Below, piece after piece: positions 9,145 to 18,204 of a stretch of 64,000 nt of DNA. This DNA comes from Lichenicola sp050954785 (GTDB lineage Bacteria; Pseudomonadota; Alphaproteobacteria; Acetobacterales; Acetobacteraceae). A program made the position numbers and the translations under genes. Numbering within the stretch: position 1 is the first letter of the stretch; each line of letters starts with the position of its first letter. The DNA lies in the NCBI GenBank assembly GCA_050954785.1, contig JBPBQO010000093.1, forward strand, positions 62,001 to 126,000. The letters are read 5' to 3'. The notes below the pieces were generated by a model. It saw nothing but the letters and a program-made list of their open reading frames with translations, was not told where the DNA came from and ran no database searches.

Positions 9145-10632
9145 ATGACCTCCTTGCTCGAGATGCGTGGCATCTCCAAGGGTTTTCCGGGCGTCAAGGC
9201 GCTGAGTGATGTCAGCGTCTTGCTCGACGCCGGCGAGGTGCTCGGCATCGTCGGCGAAAACGGTGCAGGCAAGTCTACGCTGATGAAAATCCTGGCAGGG
9301 GTGTTCTCGGCGGACTCCGGCGAGATCCGGCTGGCCGGCGAGATCTTCTCGCCCAAACGCCCGCGTGATTCTCTCGATGCCGGCATCATCGTCATCCACC
9401 AGGAACTCAGTCTCATACCCGAGCGCTCGATTGCCGAGAATATCTTTCTCGGCCATCTGCCTCGCAACCGCCTGGGGGCGGTCCGCCGTACCGAGCTGAA
9501 CCGCTCGGCGAAAATTTTGCTTGGACGCGTAGGTCTTACAGTTGCGCCGCAAACGCGCGTACGCACGCTAGGCATCGCGCAGCAACAGCTTGTCGAGATC
9601 GCCCGTGCGCTATCCCGCAAGGCTCGGGTGATCGTCATGGACGAGCCGACCGCCACGCTCACCACCGCGGAACAGAAGATCCTGTTCGCCACCATCGCGA
9701 CGTTGCGTACAGAAGGGGTCGGGCTGATCTTCATCAGCCACCATCTCGAAGAGGTCTTCGAGGTCTGCGATCGAATCATGGTGCTTCGCGATGGATCCGG
9801 CGTCGGCACACGGCCGGCGAGCGCGTGGACGGAACCCGCCCTGATCCAGGCAATGGTCAATCGTCCGATCGAGGCCCTGTTTCCGGCGCGCCATGCCGCT
9901 CTTGGAGACATGTTGCTGGAGGTCAGCGAACTGAGCTCCGCCGGACGCTTTGCGGATATGTCCTTCAATGTTCGGGCCGGCGAAGTCGTCGGCATCGGCG
10001 GCCTGATCGGCGCCGGTCGCACCGAGGTGCTCAAGACCATCTACGGTGCGCTTGCGGCGAGCCATGGCAGCATCCGGATCGACGCGCGCGATATCCGGAT
10101 TCGTTCCCCGAGAGATGCGATTGCCGCGGGCGTGGCGCTGGTTCCGGAAGATCGAAAGGGAGAAGGCTTGGTCATGCCGTTCTCGGTGCGGAGCAACGTC
10201 GCTCTTTCGACGCTTCCCGGCCTGTCCTGGTTCAAAACCGTTCTGGTCCCGCGCCGAGTGGATCGCCTCGCCGACGATGCCGTGAAGTCCCTTCGCATTC
10301 GCACTCCCAACATCCGGCAGCCGGTCCGGTCGCTCTCGGGGGGGAACCAGCAGAAGGTGGTGCTCGGCCGCGCCATGACCACCCGTCCGCGGATATTCCT
10401 TCTCGACGAGCCGACGCGTGGTATCGACGTCGGTGCGAAAATCGAAGTTTACCGTCTGATCAACAGTCTCGCCGAACAGGGTGGTGCAATACTCGTGGTT
10501 TCCTCCGATATGATAGAGCTGCTGGGAATCAGCGACCGGATCCTGGTCATGCGCGCCGGCCGTCTCGCGGGCACTGTACCGCGGAATGAGTTCAGCCAGG
10601 AACGCGTCATGCAGCTTGCGGCCCTCGGCTGA
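9145..10632 (+). CDS. Sugar ABC transporter ATPase (RbsA-like, two nucleotide-binding domains)
   Basis: Cytoplasmic ATPase of 495 aa that powers the importer. The N-terminal domain has Walker A GENGAGKST near residue 38, HQELSLIPERSIAENIFLG, and VIVMDEPTATLT as Walker B. Its signature motif is degenerate (LGIAQQQLVEIARAL). The C-terminal domain has a degenerate Walker A (GLIGAGRTE), the VPEDRKGEGL motif and an intact signature LSGGNQQKVVLGRAM with IFLLDEPTRGIDVGAK. This complementary degeneracy is normal for RbsA/MglA/XylG ATPases. It lies 30 bp after the binding protein, and its TGA overlaps an ATG for the permease. Confidence 0.95.
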   Translation: MTSLLEMRGISKGFPGVKALSDVSVLLDAGEVLGIVGENGAGKSTLMKILAGVFSADSGEIRLAGEIFSPKRPRDSLDAGIIVIHQELSLIPERSIAENIFLGHLPRNRLGAVRRTELNRSAKILLGRVGLTVAPQTRVRTLGIAQQQLVEIARALSRKARVIVMDEPTATLTTAEQKILFATIATLRTEGVGLIFISHHLEEVFEVCDRIMVLRDGSGVGTRPASAWTEPALIQAMVNRPIEALFPARHAALGDMLLEVSELSSAGRFADMSFNVRAGEVVGIGGLIGAGRTEVLKTIYGALAASHGSIRIDARDIRIRSPRDAIAAGVALVPEDRKGEGLVMPFSVRSNVALSTLPGLSWFKTVLVPRRVDRLADDAVKSLRIRTPNIRQPVRSLSGGNQQKVVLGRAMTTRPRIFLLDEPTRGIDVGAKIEVYRLINSLAEQGGAILVVSSDMIELLGISDRILVMRAGRLAGTVPRNEFSQERVMQLAALG

Positions 10633-10661
10633 TGTCGGGTCTCCCACCAGAAGGCCGAACC

Positions 10662-11648
10662 ATGGCAACCGTTCAAGCTCAAGACGCGCAGGGTCGCCGG
10701 TTCGGCCTCGGCTCGCTGGCTCGCGCTGTGAACGAACTGACGATCGTCGTCGGCTTCGTCGGAATATCGCTGTATCTTGCGCTGACGACACCGGCGTTTC
10801 TCACATCGGCCAACCTGCTCTCCATCCTGCTGGCAAGTTCGCTGATCGGCATCGTGGCGGTTGGCGAAACCTTCGTCATCGTGACCGGCGGGATCGACCT
10901 CTCCGTCGGCTCCGTCGTCGCCTTTTCCGGCGTCATGGCTGGACTGGCGCTGAATGCGCACGTCCCGGTGGTGGTTGGCGTCATGATCGGCATCGGCATC
11001 GGAGCCCTGTCGGGCAGCTTCATCGCATTCGCGGTCACGACGCTGAACATGAGCCCGTTCATCGTCAGTCTTGCCGTGCTGGCGATGGCCCGGGGGCTCG
11101 CGTTCATCGTCACCAATGGCAATACGATTTTCTCCTTTCCCGACGGGTTCGATAACATCGGCGGCGGCAACATCGGTTCCATTCCGGTCGCCGCGTTGAT
11201 AACCGCCGGTGTATTCCTGCTCGCCGGCCTTGTGCTGGCACGTACGGTTTTCGGTGCCGAAGTCTATGCGGTCGGCGGCAATCGCGACGCCGCGCGCCTG
11301 GCCGGGATCCCGGTCGGCCGCACCCTTGCGATCGTCTATATCATCAGCGGTGCTCTGGCAGGACTCGGCGGGGTCATCCTCGCAGGCCGGCTCGACAGTG
11401 CTCAGCCGATTGCCGCCACCGGCCTCGAACTGAACGCCATTGCCGCGGTCGTGATCGGCGGCGCGTCGCTGTTCGGCGGCAAGGGCAGCATCCTCGGCAC
11501 GCTGCTTGGCGTACTCATCATCGGCCTGATCAATAACGGCCTGACGCTGAAGAACGTACAGCCGTTCTGGGTTCAGTTCATCCAGGGCGCGGTCATATTC
11601 GGTGCCGTTCTCATCGACAGCCTCAACCAGAAGCGGCGTGGCGGCTAG
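10662..11648 (+). CDS. Sugar ABC transporter permease (RbsC-like)
   Basis: Inner-membrane channel subunit with 8-10 hydrophobic helices. Typical motifs are IVTGGIDLSVGSVVAFSGVMAGLAL near the N terminus, GNRDAARLAGIPVGRTLAIVYIISGALAGLGGVI, the ABC-contact loop, and GGASLFGGKGSILGTLLGVLIIGLINNGL. Start at 10662 has AGAAGG 7 nt upstream; an in-frame ATG at 10632 overlapping the ATPase stop would add ten residues. Last gene of the importer operon. Confidence 0.93.
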   Translation: MATVQAQDAQGRRFGLGSLARAVNELTIVVGFVGISLYLALTTPAFLTSANLLSILLASSLIGIVAVGETFVIVTGGIDLSVGSVVAFSGVMAGLALNAHVPVVVGVMIGIGIGALSGSFIAFAVTTLNMSPFIVSLAVLAMARGLAFIVTNGNTIFSFPDGFDNIGGGNIGSIPVAALITAGVFLLAGLVLARTVFGAEVYAVGGNRDAARLAGIPVGRTLAIVYIISGALAGLGGVILAGRLDSAQPIAATGLELNAIAAVVIGGASLFGGKGSILGTLLGVLIIGLINNGLTLKNVQPFWVQFIQGAVIFGAVLIDSLNQKRRGG

Positions 11649-11958
11649 GACAGTCGCCTCGCCTCTTCCCGTCCGGAACGAAGTCCCTGGACCCAGTCAC
11701 CGGTCTGGTCGACGTGCTCCGGGCGAAGGCGGAAGAGACGTGCCAAGGCCCAGTCCGCGGCTGCGTTCCGTGAACGCCATCAGCGAGCGACAATCGAACA
11801 GCTACGTTTGTCGCGTGCTCATCTCGTTATGATTGACACCATGGAACCTTTCTGCCCCCATAACGAAATAGGTCGGTGCCGCACCATCATCTCCAGCATG
11901 GGCTTCGGAGCGGACGGAAAACGGCGCATCGGCCTGGCGGCGAGAAGGATAAACCGAC
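11649..11958. other. Intergenic region with the cold-shock gene leader
   Basis: No gene is supported. TTGACA at 11833-11838 followed by an AT-rich CATAACGAAATA could be the cold-shock promoter, although the spacing to a -10 box is not clean. The last 90 bp would then form a long 5' leader, as is usual for cold-shock mRNAs. AGAAGGA near 11946-11952 is the ribosome site. Confidence 0.5.
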
Positions 11959-12165
11959 ATGGCGATCGGTTCGGTGAAGTGGTTCAACACCACCAAGGGT
12001 TTCGGCTTCATCATGCCCGATGATGGCGGCAAGGACGTCTTCGTCCACATCACCGCCGTCCAGGCCGCCGGTCTGCGCGGCCTGAACGAGGGCCAGAAGG
12101 TCAGCTACGAGATCGTCATGGAGCGCGGGAAAGCCGCCGCCACCAACCTGAAACCCCTCGACTGA
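11959..12165 (+). CDS. Cold-shock domain protein
   Basis: A 68-aa single-domain nucleic-acid chaperone. It has MAIGSVKWFNTTKGFGFIMPDDGGKDVFVHITAV, containing RNP1 (KGFGFI) and RNP2 (VFVHI), and ends VSYEIVMERGKAAATNLKPLD. This is the compact alphaproteobacterial Csp form. AGAAGGA precedes the ATG. The 220 bp after it hold no supported gene, only weak hairpins such as CCTTGCT/AGCAAGG at 12185-12204. Confidence 0.95.
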   Translation: MAIGSVKWFNTTKGFGFIMPDDGGKDVFVHITAVQAAGLRGLNEGQKVSYEIVMERGKAAATNLKPLD

Positions 12166-12385
12166 CACCCGATCGGAGTCGCTGCCTTGCTGGCACGAGC
12201 AAGGTCGGCGTCCTGATCGCGGCCTCCGGAAAGCTGAACCTGTCCGGCTTCTCGATTGCCAGTGGGCGCTTCCGAAAGGGAGTTCTCAGAATGACGGCCT
12301 GAAGTTGGACCATATGCGTCAACTGAAGCAGTCGGGGCAGGAGAACAGCCCCTCAGGGCCGGTTGCTTCATCCTCAAACCCGGCT

Positions 12386-13495
12386 TCAAAGTGCTTGGGG
12401 TAGCACGCGACAGTTGTCTTCCGATGATTGCTCGATGGCCGCGAGCAGGCGATGCAGCGTGACCGCATCGTCGAAGCTGGGCGCCGTCCGTCCCCCGTTC
12501 CGCAGATCTGCCGCTAGCCTGGCATAGATGCAGGCGACGTTGCGAGCGAGGACGCTGTCCGGCAGGGCAGTATAGAAGGAAGCCGGGACCTCGATTGCCT
12601 GTAATGTCCGCTCGTCACCACGTCCACCACTCAAAGCAAGCTGCACCATCTGTGCATGGCCATCGGCGCCCGACACCTGGATGTCGCCCTCGGTGCCGTT
12701 GATCTCCCAGAGCAGCCCGGTTCCTCGTGACGTGCCGCCCCGGTAGTGGAGCGAGATCGGCGCGCCACTCTCGAGCACGCCCTCCATCAGCACCTGGTCG
12801 TGCGCGGTCATGGGCCGCACCTCTCCGGTGCCGTTCACCCGGGCCGACGTGCGGCGGTTGGCGAGCCGCGCCGACACCTCCATCACCTCACCCAGCACTT
12901 CGCGTACCGCCGCAAGCGTGTGGCCGACGGGGATGGTGAGCATGTTCGCGCCGTTGGCGCGATCCATCAGGTAGATGCTGCGAGGCTCCACCGTCGGGCC
13001 CAGGACCCTGCCACTGCCGATCAGGCTGGTCGACAGCACATCACCGACATAGCCGTCGGCGATCAGGTGGCGCAGGTACTGGATTTCCGGCGCCACCCGC
13101 GCCTGCGTCCCGGCCACCGCAACGATGCCGGCAGCCTGCGCCAGGCGTGCCAGTTCCCGCGCTTCGCCGAGGCCGTTGCCGAGTGGCCATTCACAATAAA
13201 CATGCTTGCCCGCGGCAATCGCCTCCCGAACGATGAGGAAGTGGTGAGGCACCTTCACGGTAACGACGACGATATCGACCTCCGGGCTGGCGATCAGTGC
13301 CGAGGGGTTGGCAAAAGCGCGCCGCAGGCCGCAGACATTCGCTGCGGCCTCTGCACTGGCCAGGGTGGTGTTGGCGACACCAACGATATCGAAGTCATCC
13401 GCGAGCGCGCGCAGTGCCGGAACATGCGCCACAGCAGCCCAGCTTCTACCCGGCTGCAAACCTATGATTCCTACGCCGAACCGCGTCTTGCTCAT
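12386..13495 (-). CDS. Gfo/Idh/MocA family oxidoreductase
   Basis: A 369-aa NAD(P)-dependent sugar-type dehydrogenase-like protein. The N-terminal Rossmann fold has GVGIIGLQPGRSWAAVAHVPALRAL and VDIVVVTVKVPHHFLIVREAIAAGKHVYCEWPLG. The EWPLG stretch occupies the position of the family's EKP motif, so the usual Lys is replaced by Trp. That substitution and the C-terminal domain resemble Gal80-like members, some of which regulate rather than catalyse. The C-terminal half carries SLHYRGGTSRGTGLLWEINGTEGDI. The next gene upstream on the same strand is an SDR (39 bp away), so the two may form an operon. Confidence 0.88.
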   Translation of the reverse strand: MSKTRFGVGIIGLQPGRSWAAVAHVPALRALADDFDIVGVANTTLASAEAAANVCGLRRAFANPSALIASPEVDIVVVTVKVPHHFLIVREAIAAGKHVYCEWPLGNGLGEARELARLAQAAGIVAVAGTQARVAPEIQYLRHLIADGYVGDVLSTSLIGSGRVLGPTVEPRSIYLMDRANGANMLTIPVGHTLAAVREVLGEVMEVSARLANRRTSARVNGTGEVRPMTAHDQVLMEGVLESGAPISLHYRGGTSRGTGLLWEINGTEGDIQVSGADGHAQMVQLALSGGRGDERTLQAIEVPASFYTALPDSVLARNVACIYARLAADLRNGGRTAPSFDDAVTLHRLLAAIEQSSEDNCRVLPQAL

Positions 13496-13534
13496 GCTTC
13501 CGATTCCTTGGGTTCTTGGTCCTGTATCAGGACT

Positions 13535-14266
13535 TCAGGGCGCGACTTGCTTGACCGGACGGATCAGGATTTCCTCCACCAGCACACGCGGCGGCTGGGC
13601 AAAGGCGTAAACCAGCGCCTGCGCGACGTCTTCCGGCATCAGGGCATCCAGGCTTTCCCGCCGCTGGCGCAGCGCCTCGCCGACATTCTCACCAAACTCG
13701 GTCCAGACCGCGCCGGGCTCGATGACCGAGACGCGGATGCCGTCCTGGCCCAGTTCCTTGCGAAGCGCGTCGTGAAAACCGACCACGGCGAACTTCGTCG
13801 CACTATACACGGACCATGTCTCCACACCGTAGCGCCCGCCGACGCTCGATACCGAGGAGATCATCGCCCCGGGCCGGCCACGCAGCAGTGGAATGGCAGC
13901 CTGGGTACAGTGCAGGACACCGTAAAGATTGACATCGATCATCCGTTTCCAGTCGGCCGGATCGCTCGCTTCGAACCGGGCGTTCACGCCCAATCCGGCA
14001 TTGTTGAACAGCAGGTCGAGCCCGCCGAACCGCGCGCGTACCTGCTCGAACACCGAAGCGACCTGTGCCGCGTCCCCCACATCGGCAGTGAGCGCCAGCG
14101 CCGCCTCTCCCAGCTCCGCGGCCAGCGCATCGATCCGGTCCGCGCGACGCGCCACCAGCACCACATGGACGCCTTCCGCGACCAGCAGCCGGGCTGTGGC
14201 TTCGCCGATGCCACTAGAGGCGCCAGTTATCACTGCAACTTTGCCGGCAAGATCCTGCATCTTCAT
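13535..14266 (-). CDS. Short-chain dehydrogenase/reductase
   Basis: A 243-aa classical SDR. Cofactor motif TGASSGIG near residue 14, NNAG in LLFNNAGLGVNARFE, catalytic Ser in ISSVSSVGG, and YSATK for the Tyr-Lys pair. It ends with PEDVAQALVYAFAQPPRVLVEEILIRPVKQ, a tail common in the YdfG/serine-dehydrogenase-like group. AAGGA lies 8-12 nt before the ATG. The substrate is unknown. It precedes the Gfo/Idh/MocA gene on the same strand. Confidence 0.93.
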   Translation of the reverse strand: MKMQDLAGKVAVITGASSGIGEATARLLVAEGVHVVLVARRADRIDALAAELGEAALALTADVGDAAQVASVFEQVRARFGGLDLLFNNAGLGVNARFEASDPADWKRMIDVNLYGVLHCTQAAIPLLRGRPGAMISSVSSVGGRYGVETWSVYSATKFAVVGFHDALRKELGQDGIRVSVIEPGAVWTEFGENVGEALRQRRESLDALMPEDVAQALVYAFAQPPRVLVEEILIRPVKQVAP

Positions 14267-15188
14267 CGTTGGTAATCCTTAAGTCTCGAGTATCTATCCT
14301 GGTAAGTCCGGCACCTGCATGTTGAAGATCACGCGGCGCAAACCCACGCTTGGCTACGTAGTCCGGGATGCTCCTTCAGAGCCTGCACCGTCGTGACCTG
14401 GCGAGGTGTCGGCAGCAGTCGCGGCTTCATGCAACGGGCCACGGCGATGATCGGCGAGATCAGGTGTCCTGTTTTCGGATCAGTCGCCACCGATAATCGC
14501 TCCGCAGGCACTCCAGGTTCGAAAAGTTGCCGGTGTAGCCCCAGGCAACGGGGCCAGCCGGGACCACGTGCCCACCGTCCGCCAGTTAAGCCTGATCTCA
14601 CGAACGATGTTGATCGAGGAGGTGCCGGACGTAGTGGCCATGGCGGGAGGCTGGCTGACCGCATTGAACAGCATCGACAAGTACCGGCACCCTCTGAATG
14701 GCGGAATTCGCTAATGTTCATCAAGACGTTCAATGCCCACAATCCGTATGTCATAATAGGGCGCCGTTGATAGCTTTCATGCCTTTCGATGACCGTGCCC
14801 GATCCTTCGGCAAGAGATCATCAGGGTGTCACAGATCAACCCATCGAGTGGTGATTACGGCTCAGCGTTGCCATTCCTCAAAACGTCGACATGCTAGATC
14901 CGCGCACAGGTCTCCTCGTTCAGCCTGCGCATTCCAAAACGGTCCAAGTCGACGTCACGGACAGCGGGTCATGGTCGGGCTGCAGGACTGCCTCTTCTAG
15001 CTTGAGGCAAGAAAGTTCGAAACCAGCCTGCGGAGACCTATGCCGACATCCAGGCTATGCGCCACCAGGGCAGCAAGCGGACAAAGTCAATGCAAGCGCT
15101 GCTTAAACGCGATCTATACGTGTGCACGCGCCACCGTAATCCAGAAGCTCATATCCTACTAACCGTTTCCCCGCGTCTCGAGCCTTTA
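14267..15188. other. Gene-poor 0.9-kb region, no supported gene
   Basis: Open stretches occur on both strands but none has a ribosome site, a recognisable family or consistent coding bias. One + strand stretch of about 85 codons ending TAA near 14715 (reading MLIEEVPDVVAMAGGWLTAL) looks more protein-like than the rest, but I cannot name it. The region may hold decayed genes. The first bases contain the promoter of the SDR gene. Confidence 0.45.
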
Positions 15189-18131
15189 CTACACAGGCAA
15201 GTGCGTCATCGCCTGCGCTGACAGAAAGCCGCGCGTCTCCGCCACCGCTTCAGCCAGTCCAACACGGCGCACCACCACGCCGTTCGGGAACGCCGAGAAC
15301 AGCCGGGTCGGCGTGCGACGGTCGAGCAGCACGAACACCCCCTGGTCCGTCGCCGTCCGGATCAGCCGGCCGAACGCCTGCCTCAGCCGCAATCGCGCGA
15401 TCCGGTCGTCATAGGCGGTCGGCGCGCCACCGGAGAGATGGATCCTGCGCTCGCGATGCAGGATGTCCGGCCTCGGCCACGGCACCCGCTCGAACACCAC
15501 CAGCCGCAGCGCCCGTCCGGGCACATCCACACCGTCGCGCATCGCGTCGGTGCCGAGCAGGCAGCTATCCTGTTCGGTGCGGAACACGTCCACCAGCGTC
15601 GCATTGTCCATCGCGTCCATGTGCTGCGCGAACAGCGGGATGCCGGCTTCCTCGAGTGGCACCGCCAGCCGCTCATGCACCTGGCGCAGCCGGCTGATCG
15701 CGGTGAACAGCCCGAGCCCGCCACCGCCGGACGCCAGGAACAACGCCCGATACGCGCCCGCTAGCGCCGCGATGTCGTCATGCGCCACGTCGGTGACGAT
15801 CAGCGCCTTGGTCTGGCGCGCATAGTCGAACGGGCTCGCCAGTGCTGCACGCAGCGCGGGCGAGGGCAGGTGGGTCGCACCGACACGCGCCTCGGCACTG
15901 GCCCACGCCTCGTCCGCATCCTCCTGCGCCGCTCCGGACTGTCCGGCTCCCGGCTCGTCGCGCAACGTCGCCGACGTCACCAGCAACCCATGCGCGGGAG
16001 CCGCCACCGCCGCCGCGAACGGCAGCGTCGGGTCGAGCCAATGCCGGTGCAGCCCGACATCCCGCTCGCCGGGACCCTGGTTCGCCTGCGCATTGCGCGG
16101 CCCGGCGAACCGCTTTTCCAGCCGCAGGAACATTACGTGGCTCCTGGGCCCGATGCCGTTATCGTCCGCCGCGTCCGGTTCAGACACCGCACGAAGCATC
16201 GCGATCCAGGCCTCCAGCCGTGAGATCGCCCGCCGGCGGATCGTGCGGGTCGCCGCCTCGATGCGCCCGCGCGTTGCGGTATCGAGCGTGTCCGCTTCCT
16301 CCTCCAGCTTGGCCAGCAGCCGGTTGACCAGCGTGGTCAGCGGCTCGACGATCCGCCCCAGCGCCCGCTCCAGCCTTGACGCAGCCTCGCCCAACTCCTC
16401 GGACACCGGCTGCAGGTCGCACTCCATCGCCCCGAACGCCTCGCCACGAGCGCCCGCCCGCGCCATCACCTGCTGCCGCAGCAGATGCAGCAGCGCCTCG
16501 GTCGGGTTGGACGCCTCGGCAATCCCGGCATCCAGCGTTTCCGGACCTTGCAGCAGCGGCCGCGCCTCGTCGGACATCCGCATCGACCAGCCCGGCGCCG
16601 GCAGCGCACGCGCCGCCATCAGCGCCGTCTCCATCGGCGTTTCCAGATCCGGCTGCCCGACCACCAGTTCGTCCAGCCGTCGGCGCAGGCCGCGTGCGCG
16701 CGACCGGCTGCCTTCCGCGCCGAGCAGCCAGCGCCGCAGTTCTGCGGCCTCCAGCCCGGACAATTCCGCCGAGAAGGCGCTGTCGGCCGCCTCCATCAGA
16801 TGGTGGCCCTCGTCGAACACGTAGCGGGTCGGCACCGTATCCTCGTCGGCCGTGTCGCCGAACCGGCTGTGCCAGGCGGCCTGCGCCATCACCAGCGCAT
16901 GGTTCGCCACCACCAGGTCCGCGTCGCGCGCGCGCCTGATCCCGTGCTCGATATAGCAGCGCGTGTAATGCGGGCACGCGCCATGGATGCACTCGCCGCG
17001 ACGGTCCGCGAGCCCGGCGGTCGTGCCATGTCCGAACAGCTCCGCGAACCAGCCGGGCAGGTCGCCGCCCGCCACGTCGCCATCGGTGGTGGACCCGGCC
17101 CAGCGCACCAGCAGCGACAGCGGGATGATCGATGACGGCGCCGCCCCCCGGCTGTTGGCGGCAGTGGCGTTCACCGCCTCTTCCAGATTCAGCAGGCAGA
17201 GATAGTTCTCGCGTCCCTTGCGCAGAACCACCTTCTTGCGCCGCGTGACCGGATCGGGATGCAGCCGCTTCAGCTCGGTCTCGATCTGGCGCTGCAGATG
17301 CCGCGTATACGTGCTGATCCAGACCGTGCCGCCGTTACGCTCCGCCCACAGGCTGGCCGGCGCTACATAGCCGAGCGTCTTGCCGGTCCCGGTTCCCGCT
17401 TCGGCCAGCACCAGTCTTGGGTCGCCCCGCATCAGCCTCGGCGCGAACGCCGCCGCCGCCGCATCGGCATAATCCGCCTGCCCGACGCGCTGTTCCGCAT
17501 CCGGACCCAGCAGCGTGGTCAGCCGCGCGCGGGCCTCCTGCGGCGCCACCTCGCGTTGGCCCGGCGCCGGACGCGGCGCGGTCTCTTCCCATTTTGGCAG
17601 TCGCCGCCACACCCGCATCGCGTCGGCCGGCTGCATCGCCTCCGGCGGCAGCATCGTGCCGATGCCCAGCCGCTCGCACAGCACCGGCCCCCAGCTCCAG
17701 CCCGCCTGGCGCATGCGCAGCACCAGCGCGCGGATCTCGGGTCCCGACGCCGTATGATCGAGCTGGCTCGCCCGCTCGAGCAGCAGCGACGCCAACTCCG
17801 GCAGCAGCGACGCATCGGCATCGCCGATCTCGTCCGGCTCCAGCCCCAGCGCGAGTGCGAGCCCGCGCGGAGTCGGCGCCGCCGATCGGGCCGGCATCAC
17901 GAAAGCGAACAGTTCCAGCAGATCGTAGGCGGCCAGCTTCGCGAGTCCGAGCCGCTTCGCATTCGCCGGCGCATGCACCACCAGCGGCGGCGGCATGTCG
18001 CGCACGGCTGCGGCCCCCTCCGCCCGGGTCAGGGTCAGGAGCTCGCCATCCGGAGTCAGCAGGGAAACCCGCCCGTAGCCGGCGACGAGTGCCGGAATGG
18101 TGGCAGGTGAATCGGCATCATGCATCGGCAT
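15189..18131 (-). CDS. DinG-like ATP-dependent DNA helicase (XPD family)
   Basis: A 980-aa superfamily 2 helicase. Walker A is EAGTGTGKTLGYVAPA, followed by WISTYTRHLQRQIETEL. Four cysteines lie in NYLCLLNLEEA and ECIHGACPHYTRCY, consistent with the 4Fe-4S cluster of DinG/XPD proteins. Walker B is RYVFDEGHHLMEAADS (DEGH box). C-terminal motifs include SCLLGTDAMRDGVDVPG and LRQAFGRLIRTATDQGVFVLLDRR. DinG unwinds R-loops and recombination or repair intermediates. The start is at 18131 or 18125; neither has a clear ribosome site, and the longer upstream reading overlaps the divergent lysS region. It is convergent with nothing downstream. Confidence 0.92.
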   Translation of the reverse strand: MPMHDADSPATIPALVAGYGRVSLLTPDGELLTLTRAEGAAAVRDMPPPLVVHAPANAKRLGLAKLAAYDLLELFAFVMPARSAAPTPRGLALALGLEPDEIGDADASLLPELASLLLERASQLDHTASGPEIRALVLRMRQAGWSWGPVLCERLGIGTMLPPEAMQPADAMRVWRRLPKWEETAPRPAPGQREVAPQEARARLTTLLGPDAEQRVGQADYADAAAAAFAPRLMRGDPRLVLAEAGTGTGKTLGYVAPASLWAERNGGTVWISTYTRHLQRQIETELKRLHPDPVTRRKKVVLRKGRENYLCLLNLEEAVNATAANSRGAAPSSIIPLSLLVRWAGSTTDGDVAGGDLPGWFAELFGHGTTAGLADRRGECIHGACPHYTRCYIEHGIRRARDADLVVANHALVMAQAAWHSRFGDTADEDTVPTRYVFDEGHHLMEAADSAFSAELSGLEAAELRRWLLGAEGSRSRARGLRRRLDELVVGQPDLETPMETALMAARALPAPGWSMRMSDEARPLLQGPETLDAGIAEASNPTEALLHLLRQQVMARAGARGEAFGAMECDLQPVSEELGEAASRLERALGRIVEPLTTLVNRLLAKLEEEADTLDTATRGRIEAATRTIRRRAISRLEAWIAMLRAVSEPDAADDNGIGPRSHVMFLRLEKRFAGPRNAQANQGPGERDVGLHRHWLDPTLPFAAAVAAPAHGLLVTSATLRDEPGAGQSGAAQEDADEAWASAEARVGATHLPSPALRAALASPFDYARQTKALIVTDVAHDDIAALAGAYRALFLASGGGGLGLFTAISRLRQVHERLAVPLEEAGIPLFAQHMDAMDNATLVDVFRTEQDSCLLGTDAMRDGVDVPGRALRLVVFERVPWPRPDILHRERRIHLSGGAPTAYDDRIARLRLRQAFGRLIRTATDQGVFVLLDRRTPTRLFSAFPNGVVVRRVGLAEAVAETRGFLSAQAMTHLPV

Positions 18132-18204
18132 CAATATAGTGCGCGCAAGAACTATCGGCGCGGGTGATTCCGCATTTTGCGATTTTGGCCTAGCGTGCGC
18201 CGCC

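Noticed and set aside
12166..12385. Short frame ending GFSIASGRFRKGVLRMTA after the cold-shock gene
   Set aside because: No start, ribosome site or family; too short to support.
14393..14770. Possible gene in the 14.3-15.2 kb gap
   Set aside because: The 125-codon frame has shadow-like composition and no ribosome site; the better stretch ending near 14715 has no recognisable family.
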